Below, piece after piece: positions 39,890-45,302 of a DNA stretch of 45,302 bases. The translations under genes were made by a program, and so were the position numbers. The notes below the pieces were generated by a model. That model was not told where the DNA came from. It saw only the letters and a list, made by a program, of their open reading frames with translations, and searched no databases. This DNA comes from CAYYMX01 sp964473045. Its GTDB lineage: Bacteria > Pseudomonadota > Alphaproteobacteria > Methylaequorales > Methylaequoraceae. The DNA lies in the NCBI GenBank assembly GCA_964473045.1, contig CAYYMX010000001.1:1-45302 (forward strand), given 5' to 3'. Positions within the stretch are counted from its first letter, which is position 1. The number at the start of each line of letters is the position of its first letter.

Positions 39890-42243
39890 ATGAATATGTT
39901 AAGAATTAAATCCAAATTTAAAAAATCAAGGTTGGTACCTCAATATACCCGTGAAATGTCATGGTTAACATTTCTTTCAGTTTTTGTTTTTGGCACGAGT
40001 ACAGTTTCACAAGATAATGTTTATGTTTCACCTGATGTTAATGTATTTGATTCACCATACCTAGAGTTTGAGATACCTGGTTCTGGTGATTATATACCTA
40101 AAGAGGACATTACAAAATATAATTTCCAAAACATTAATGATATTTTAAGAAATACCCCTGGGGTATATACCAGAGAAGAAGGTGGTTTTGGTTTGTTTCC
40201 TAACATAAGTTTAAGAGGTGTAAGTACCTTAAGGTCTGCAAAAGTGACTATGATGGAAGATGGAATCAATATAGCTCCTGCACCATATTCTGCTCCAGAT
40301 GCCTATTATTCTCCTTTAGCTGCAAAGATGAACGCAATTGAAATTTTAAAAGGGAGCAGTCAATTTAGATACGGCCCTCACACTACAGGTGGGGTAATAA
40401 ACTATGTAACTTCTCCAATCAATTTTGGAACGAGATATAATGGAAATGTATCTTACGGATCATTTAATGACAAAACCATTCATCATACTGGCAATTGGGG
40501 TATCAGTGGACGTGTTGGTGCTTTTGGAATTCTAGGTGATGTTTATTATAGAGAAAATGATGGTACTAAAGATTTTAATGGTTCAGTGGATTCAGACGGA
40601 GCTGGAAATTCCCATCATTATGGGAGTGACGACGCTGGTGGGATGTTGCAATTCTCTCCAATGGTTAAACTATTATGGCAACTTCCCACCACAAATAATA
40701 TAACTTTAGAACTAAAAGGCTCTTGGAATTCATTAGACTACAATGAAGGTTATACTGGATTAACTCAGACAGACTTTGATGCTGATCCTCACAAAAGATA
40801 TGTTGCCGGACAGTTAGATAATATGAATTCTAATGCATACTCTTATTATGCCAAAGTTCATGCAGATATTACGAGTAATATTGATAATAATACAACATTT
40901 TATTTTAACAAATTTACAAGAGATTGGTTTAAATTGGATAAGGTAAACAATGTATCATTACAAAATATTGTTTCAAAAGCTTATGGAACTGCTGCAAATC
41001 TGACATGTTTAAAAGGTGAATCTGCATGTGATATTAAGTACAAGTCTAATAACAGAAAGTATTACGCTTACGGTGTTATGAATCAAACCAATTTTGATTT
41101 TAATACAGATTGGGCTGGTGTTGAAATGGATCATGATATGACATTTGGTTTCAAGTATCATTATGATAAAATTAATAGAGATCAGTACACAATTACTTAT
41201 GCACAAGCTATTGGAGGAAGCTTGTCAAACGGTAGAACAGCTTTTGATGCTGATAGAAACCAAAGAACGGAAGGGTACGCTTTCTATTTAACAGACTCAG
41301 CTAAGATTGATAAATGGTCCTTCTCGCTTGGTGGCAGGTACGAGTATATGGAGCAATTCTATAGAAATAAGTCAGACGTTTATGACAAAGAAGAAATCTA
41401 TGCTTTTGTTTCTGGCGGAGGATTAGTATATGATTTTAGTCCTGGAGTTTTTACAAATAATGATGATCTAGATTTATTTGCTGGTGTTTACAAAGGTTTT
41501 TCTGTTCCTGGACCGAGTTCTGGAGTTGATAAATCTGAAGCTGCTCTTAACCAGGAAAAAAGTTTAGCAAAAGAATTAGGTATAAGATACTCTACCCCAA
41601 CAATTGGCTTATCTTTGGTTGGTTTTCACACAGAGTTTGATGATTTTATTGTTATAGATAATAGTAATGCTGGTGGTGCTCCTGATAATGGTGGTAAGAT
41701 CAATTCTAAAGGTCTTGAATTTGGAGGTAAATATACTCCCGATAATTTCCGACCATTTAATGGAAATATAAGTTTTTATACAAATTATACATACACGTGT
41801 GCTACTTTGGATGGAGCTGCTACAACTGACGATTCAGAATCAATGTTTGCCGGAGGAAGAGACGGTTCCAATGTACCATACATTCCTGAGCACGTCTTAT
41901 CATTTGGGGCCGACTATGATTATGATAAATTTAGTTTTGGTATTAATATGACTTACCACTCTGAAACTTATGGAACTGCAGAAGAAACTGAAACTGAGGA
42001 GTCGCTTAAAAGTGCTAACGCTAGAGCGGGGAGAATAGATGATGCTTTTCTTCTAAATTTTACTGGTGGATATAAAATCAATGAAAATGTATATTTAAGT
42101 TCAAGAAATTTGTATAGAATTAATANNNNNNNNNNGGTGTTAACAATGCAACAGATCTAGAGTATATTTCTTCAAGGCATCCAGCTGGTTCAAGAGCTGG
42201 AACTCCTTTATCGGCTTGGGTAAAAGCTACTGCAAACTTTTAA
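39890..42243 (+). CDS. TonB-dependent outer-membrane receptor (FecA-like), with a 10-N assembly gap
   Basis: An outer-membrane beta-barrel that imports iron chelates with TonB energy. The plug domain shows NINDILRNTPGVYTREE, NISLRGVSTLRS, MEDGINIAPAPYSAPDAYY, IEILKGSSQFRYGPHTTG and GVINYVTSP, which resemble FecA-type receptors; the ligand is not proven. A hydrophobic segment after Met23 (WLTFLSVFVFGTS) looks like the signal peptide. The frame runs to the gap at 42126-42135, then resumes in another frame with GVNNATDLEYISSRHPAGSR and ends TANF-stop, a proper barrel terminus. The real gap must be 2 mod 3 bases long, so the break is an assembly artefact. The Fur-box promoter implies expression in iron limitation. 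Confidence 0.9.
42126..42135. other. Assembly gap (10 N)
   Basis: Ten unknown bases inside the receptor gene. Frames on both sides belong to the same barrel but do not match across exactly ten bases, so the number is a placeholder and the true gap length is 2, 5, 8 or more (2 mod 3). Confidence 0.97.
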
Positions 42244-42321
42244 ACTCATTGAATTTAGAAAAACAAAAGAAAAATAAAGCTTTATCTAATTCAGATTCCT
42301 ATGAATACATTCTAATTCAAC

Positions 42322-42573
42322 TTGTCGATGATGTTGTTAATAAAAGAAAAAAAGCTTCATGTTTGCTATGATTTGCTAATTGAGAAGGTATGGGTTTCTC
42401 CCAAACCAATTAATTACAAATTACTATTAGCAAAATATTTATTTGGTAGACTAATGAAAGAATCTAAACGAATATTTATTAGAGTGCAACATCTAGTACA
42501 AGAACTATGTCCAAAATGTAATCAGAGAAAAATCAACAAAGTTTTTTACAAATACTTGAACCATATTCACTAG
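42322..42573 (+). CDS. Small hypothetical protein with a CxxC motif
   Basis: I do not recognise it. An open frame of 83 codons starts at TTG 42322, with ATG 42328 as alternative. The protein is basic, with KVWVSPKPINYKLLLAKYLFG, RVQHLVQELCPKCNQRK and a C-terminal YKYLNHIH; two paired cysteines and late histidines could bind a metal. An overlapping 40-codon frame (42249-42371, TTG start, containing YEYILIQLVDDVVNKRKKAS) ends inside it, so the two may be pieces of one frameshifted gene. It lies 78 bases after the receptor with no clear Shine-Dalgarno. It may be iron-regulated readthrough or not a gene at all. Confidence 0.35.
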   Translation: MSMMLLIKEKKLHVCYDLLIEKVWVSPKPINYKLLLAKYLFGRLMKESKRIFIRVQHLVQELCPKCNQRKINKVFYKYLNHIH

Positions 42574-42675
42574 ATTTTTATTTTTAAAAAAGATTTATAT
42601 ATTTTTGTATTTAATTTTTAAATAATTTATTAAAAATTAATTGATTTTAAATTATTTTAGTTTTATTAAATTTGA

Positions 42676-43239
42676 ATGAATCTTAACAAAAATAGTATAT
42701 TTGAAATTGATATATACTTACCCTTTCCTAAGAACCTAAAAAAAATATATTTTGGAATGGGATGTTTTTGGGGTGCTGAAAAGGTCTTTTGGGGCATTGA
42801 AGGGATTTACACAACAATCGTGGGTTATTCAGGGGGGCATAAAAATCAACCTACATATGAAGAGGTTTGTAATGGCAATACTGGACATGCAGAGGTTGTG
42901 AGTATAGTTTTTGAAGAATCAATATTGCCAATAAAAAATCTTTTGAAAGTTTTTTGGGAGTCTCACGATCCAACTCAAATTAATCGTCAGGGCAATGATA
43001 TTGGAACCCAATATAGATCATCAATTTATGTCGAAAATAAGAAACAACTTGATATTGCTATTAATTCTAAAAATAAGTTCCAAACTTTACTTTTTGATAA
43101 AGGATTTGGCAAAATAGAAACAGAGATTTCTTTATGTAAAGAATTTTATTTTGCTGAGGAATACCACCAGAAATATTTGTATAAAAACCCAAGTGCCTAT
43201 TGTGATTTAAATGGACTAGGACTCAAATTAGATATTTAA
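42676..43239 (+). CDS. msrA: Peptide methionine-S-sulfoxide reductase
   Basis: MsrA repairs the S epimer of methionine sulfoxide in proteins. The catalytic Cys30 lies in YFGMGCFWGAEKVF, followed by GYSGGHKNQPTYEEVCNG, GHAEVV, SHDPTQINRQGNDIGTQYRS and AEEYHQKYL. A C-terminal Cys in AYCDLNG may serve as resolving residue. 187 residues, normal. The 102 bases before it are almost pure A/T with no recognised element. The end overlaps the convergent CPBP gene by 12 bases. Confidence 0.96.
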   Translation: MNLNKNSIFEIDIYLPFPKNLKKIYFGMGCFWGAEKVFWGIEGIYTTIVGYSGGHKNQPTYEEVCNGNTGHAEVVSIVFEESILPIKNLLKVFWESHDPTQINRQGNDIGTQYRSSIYVENKKQLDIAINSKNKFQTLLFDKGFGKIETEISLCKEFYFAEEYHQKYLYKNPSAYCDLNGLGLKLDI

Positions 43240-43890
43240 AAAACTATTAAATGTTCCTCCATAAAAATAAATACCAAGCCCAAATGTAAAAACTAATTGA
43301 CCTGCAATTGTATGCGCTAGTACGCATGTTTTGAATGATTTATTCAAATAAGTATACGATAGAGCTGGTGAGATAAGCGCTGTCAAAAAAATTGCATGAA
43401 AATTTAAAAACACTATATGTGAAAATGAAAAAACTAAAGCATTTATTGCAATGCTAATGCTTTTTTTATTGTTAAAAAAAATTGAATATCTAGAGAAAAA
43501 AAATAATCTAAAAATTATTTCTTGAGGAACTACCGATAAAATTGGATATAATAAAACAACTAAGGCCCAGACACTAAAGTTATTTTTTGGCAAAGAAAAC
43601 AACAAACTTTTGTCAAGAAAATATACGTACAACGAAAGAAAAAAAGTAAAAGATATTGTTAGTAGAATTAATAAATTCCAGTGAATTTTTTCATTAAATA
43701 ATTTTTTTAAAATTAATGGATTTTTTGACTTAAGGATATTAATTAAAGCAAAAGAAATTATTAAAAGAGTTGGTAAAATTAAGATAAATCTATTTATAAA
43801 AATAATAAATGTAGGCAGAAAAAAGTATAATAAAAAAAATTCTATTTTTAAAAAATTCTTTTTTTTAAATTTTTTTAAGGAACTAGCCAT
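43228..43890 (-). CDS. CPBP-family intramembrane protease-like protein
   Basis: A 220-residue polytopic membrane protein with the three CPBP (Abi/Rce1-like) motifs in order: PQEIIFR (residues 122-128), FSFSH (154-158) and a late His193 in VLAHTIAGQ. In canonical members the first motif is EExxxR; here the first Glu is Gln123, while Glu124 and Arg128 remain. Several relatives with a PQE variant exist, so activity is possible. Substrate unknown. It overlaps the next upstream gene by 16 bases on the same strand. Confidence 0.82.
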   Translation of the reverse strand: MASSLKKFKKKNFLKIEFFLLYFFLPTFIIFINRFILILPTLLIISFALINILKSKNPLILKKLFNEKIHWNLLILLTISFTFFLSLYVYFLDKSLLFSLPKNNFSVWALVVLLYPILSVVPQEIIFRLFFFSRYSIFFNNKKSISIAINALVFSFSHIVFLNFHAIFLTALISPALSYTYLNKSFKTCVLAHTIAGQLVFTFGLGIYFYGGTFNSFLNI

Positions 43891-44492
43891 TGTGCTAAAG
43901 TTTCAATTTTTAAATGAGTACGATTAACTTCAAACAAGGCTCTTCTATGTCCTGAGGTGGCTAAATATAACCATTCAAACCTTTTAATGGAGATTAAAAT
44001 ATAAGAAAAATTTTTTTTGCCAATCATTGACTCTTGATTGTTAGGTGGATTGCCAGAAAATTTTTCAGGAAAGCCTGATGTTGGTTTCTTTTTTCTTAAT
44101 CCTGGTTTTTCTTCAGACAAATAACATCTTTTTGACCATTCTGATAGTTTATCCCATGCTTTAGTATATGAATTTTTAATTTTTGCAATGCCATTTATTC
44201 TTAATTGGATTTTTTTTTTTTCATCATAAAAAACCATTGTTACATTTGGATTTTTTTGAATTTGAAAAACTTTATTTGTTCTAATATCACTATGAAATGA
44301 AATTGTTAATTTTTTTAAATCAAACCCACGTAATATTACAGTTCTTGCATCTGGATTATTAAATTTATTTACGGATGCTAATACAGCACTATGAAAGCAA
44401 GATTTTCGATCTTTTACTCCTCTATCTAGCATTTTAAAACATTCTGCCATTGTAAGGTCAAGGTTATTATAAAAGTTTGGCAAATCCTTCAT
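43875..44492 (-). CDS. Pyridoxamine 5'-phosphate oxidase-like FMN-binding protein
   Basis: A split-barrel flavoprotein: ARTVILRGFDLKKL, FHSDIRTNKVFQIQKNPNV, QLRINGIAKI and the C-terminal FEWLYLATSGHRRALFEV. The patterns fit the Alr4036-type PNPOx branch better than true PdxH, whose NAMTLATV and C-terminal RLHDRF motifs are not seen. A role in vitamin B6 metabolism is therefore not assured, although pdxJ is in the window at the other end. It overlaps rlmB by four bases, indicating coupling. Confidence 0.82.
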   Translation of the reverse strand: MKDLPNFYNNLDLTMAECFKMLDRGVKDRKSCFHSAVLASVNKFNNPDARTVILRGFDLKKLTISFHSDIRTNKVFQIQKNPNVTMVFYDEKKKIQLRINGIAKIKNSYTKAWDKLSEWSKRCYLSEEKPGLRKKKPTSGFPEKFSGNPPNNQESMIGKKNFSYILISIKRFEWLYLATSGHRRALFEVNRTHLKIETLAQWLVP

Positions 44493-45205
44493 TTTTTTGT
44501 GAGTTCATAAAATGCAATGGCTGCACTGTTAGAAACGTTTAGACTATCAATTAACTTGTCATTCTTGATTGTATTAATCTTAATTAAAAAATCACAGTTT
44601 TTTTGAATTAATTTTCTTATGCCTTTAGTTTCTGAACCTAGAACCAAAGCTTTTTTAGTTTCTTTTGGTATTGACATTAATGTTTTATTAGAATTAATAT
44701 CAAGCCCAATCACCCAAAATTTTTTTTTTTTAAGCAACTCAATTGTTCTATTTAAATTTGTAACCTCAATTATTTTAACCTTTTCATATGCACCACTTGA
44801 GGCTTTTATTAAGAATGAGTTGATCTCAAATGAATTATTTTTATTAAAAATTATACTTTTGATACCAAACAAATAAGCTGATCTTAAAATTGATCCAACA
44901 TTTTGTGAATCATTTAGTGAATCCAGTATAACAACAAGCTTTTCATTTTCTTCTATTTCGTTTAAGTCAAAGGTTTTGAGTTTTGTTGTTACAAGATATG
45001 CACCTTGGTTAACATTATTTTTGGTTTCCAAGTTAATTTGATTTCTTTTTAAAATTGTAACATTTTCAATTTTTGTGGAATCAATTATTTTTTTGTTTTT
45101 AACAAAAAAATCGTTAGTACATTTTAAAGCGATGATTTTTCTTTTGGGATTTTTAATTGCTGCAATTACAGAATGTAGACCAAAAATTATTTCTTTTTCT
45201 TTCAT
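44489..45205 (-). CDS. rlmB: 23S rRNA 2'-O-ribose methyltransferase, TrmH/SpoU family (RlmB-like)
   Basis: A SPOUT methyltransferase likely acting on G2251 of 23S rRNA. The N-terminal substrate-binding domain opens with EIIFGLHSVIAAIKNPKR. The knot domain shows ILDSLNDSQNVGSILRSA (about 96-113), LVLGSETKGIRKL (188-200) and SLNVSNSAAIAFYEL near the C terminus, the three SpoU motifs. 238 residues, close to RlmB. TrmH-type tRNA specificity cannot be fully excluded, but the N-terminal domain favours RlmB. Confidence 0.9.
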   Translation of the reverse strand: MKEKEIIFGLHSVIAAIKNPKRKIIALKCTNDFFVKNKKIIDSTKIENVTILKRNQINLETKNNVNQGAYLVTTKLKTFDLNEIEENEKLVVILDSLNDSQNVGSILRSAYLFGIKSIIFNKNNSFEINSFLIKASSGAYEKVKIIEVTNLNRTIELLKKKKFWVIGLDINSNKTLMSIPKETKKALVLGSETKGIRKLIQKNCDFLIKINTIKNDKLIDSLNVSNSAAIAFYELTKK

Positions 45206-45214
45206 TTTTTTTTT

Positions 45215-45302
45215 TTAAATTTTTAATTTTTTAATTTTTATTTTTAATTTTTTTAAATCTTCCCAAACATTCTTTTTTTTTTCGGGCGATCTTAAAATAA
45301 AA
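45215..45302 (-). CDS. C-terminal end of an unidentified gene
   Basis: A minus-strand frame enters from beyond the window and ends at TAA (45217-45215), nine bases before the rlmB ATG. The 28 visible codons read ILRSPEKKKNVWEDLKK, then a Lys/Ile/Leu-rich tail. It looks like a real protein end, but is too short to identify. It may also be chance coding in AT-rich DNA. Confidence 0.35.
   Translation of the reverse strand, partial: FILRSPEKKKNVWEDLKKLKIKIKKLKI

Noticed and set aside
42574..42675. Possible terminator or regulatory RNA before msrA
   Set aside because: The stretch is almost only A and T; short T/A complementarities are unavoidable there and no stable stem is seen.
1..45302. CRISPR arrays, insertion sequences, prophage or defence genes
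   Set aside because: No spaced direct repeats, transposase or phage motifs were found; nearly all DNA is accounted for by core metabolic and housekeeping genes.

Overview
The window is 45.3 kb of very AT-rich (clearly below 35% GC by eye), gene-dense DNA from an alphaproteobacterium. The neighbourhoods that point there are pdxJ-lepB-rnc-era-recO, nusB-thiL-hppA, bamE next to a ubiquinol-cytochrome c chaperone then rpmF-plsX-fabH-ihfA-merR, and rplM-rpsI-argC. Short or overlapping gene junctions, low GC and Lys/Asn/Ile-rich proteins fit a streamlined, probably marine, free-living lineage such as SAR11- or HIMB59-like clades; the exact clade is my inference. A run of ten N at 42126-42135 shows this is a scaffold from an assembly, probably a metagenome or single-cell genome. 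I see no phage, insertion sequence, CRISPR array or rRNA.

Layout. 1-3.8 kb (+): pdxJ, lepB, rnc, era, recO. 3.8-10.4 kb (-): metY, hemB, then serine-glyoxylate aminotransferase, hydroxypyruvate/glyoxylate reductase, glycerate 2-kinase and the leucyltransferase bpt. 10.4-15 kb (+): a biotin cluster bioF, a BioH-like esterase, bioC, bioD, bioA. 15-23.3 kb (+): Na+:amino-acid symporter, rpiB, glyA, nrdR and the riboflavin block ribD-ribE-ribBX-ribH, then nusB and thiL. 23.3-25.4 kb: K+-independent-type H+-pyrophosphatase. 25.4-29.4 kb: bamE (-), CBP3-type chaperone, rpmF, plsX, fabH, ihfA, a MerR regulator and tRNA-Pro. 29.4-34.4 kb: a broken cutA, rplM, rpsI, argC, gamma-carbonic anhydrase-like protein, OmpA-like lipoprotein and hom. 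34.4-37.7 kb: a frameshifted PPi-type phosphofructokinase (-), recJ and a small secreted protein. 37.8-42.6 kb: tRNA-Glu, pseudoazurin, a small membrane protein, quinone oxidoreductase and a TonB-dependent receptor behind two Fur-box-like palindromes. 42.7-45.3 kb: msrA, a CPBP protease, a PNPOx-like flavoprotein, rlmB and the tail of one more gene.

How it fits together. Serine-glyoxylate aminotransferase, hydroxypyruvate reductase and glycerate 2-kinase form a complete route from serine plus glyoxylate to 2-phosphoglycerate, and glyA closes the glycine-serine link. The H+-pyrophosphatase and a phosphofructokinase with PPi-type signatures suggest use of pyrophosphate as energy currency. Biotin synthesis follows the BioC/BioH route but bioB is not here. 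Riboflavin synthesis uses a RibBX-type fusion whose second half lacks GTP cyclohydrolase II residues, so that enzyme must be encoded elsewhere.

Most unusual observations: long A-tracts that break or shift reading frames (pfk with 16 A; upstream of lepB with 17 A, both corrected by +1/-2) beside 13-14 A tracts inside intact genes; a cutA split by one in-frame TAA; two perfect 7-1-7 palindromes in the TonB-receptor promoter; and an inverted repeat over the rpmF ribosome-binding site. No convincing wholly new multi-gene system is visible; this is mainly core genome.
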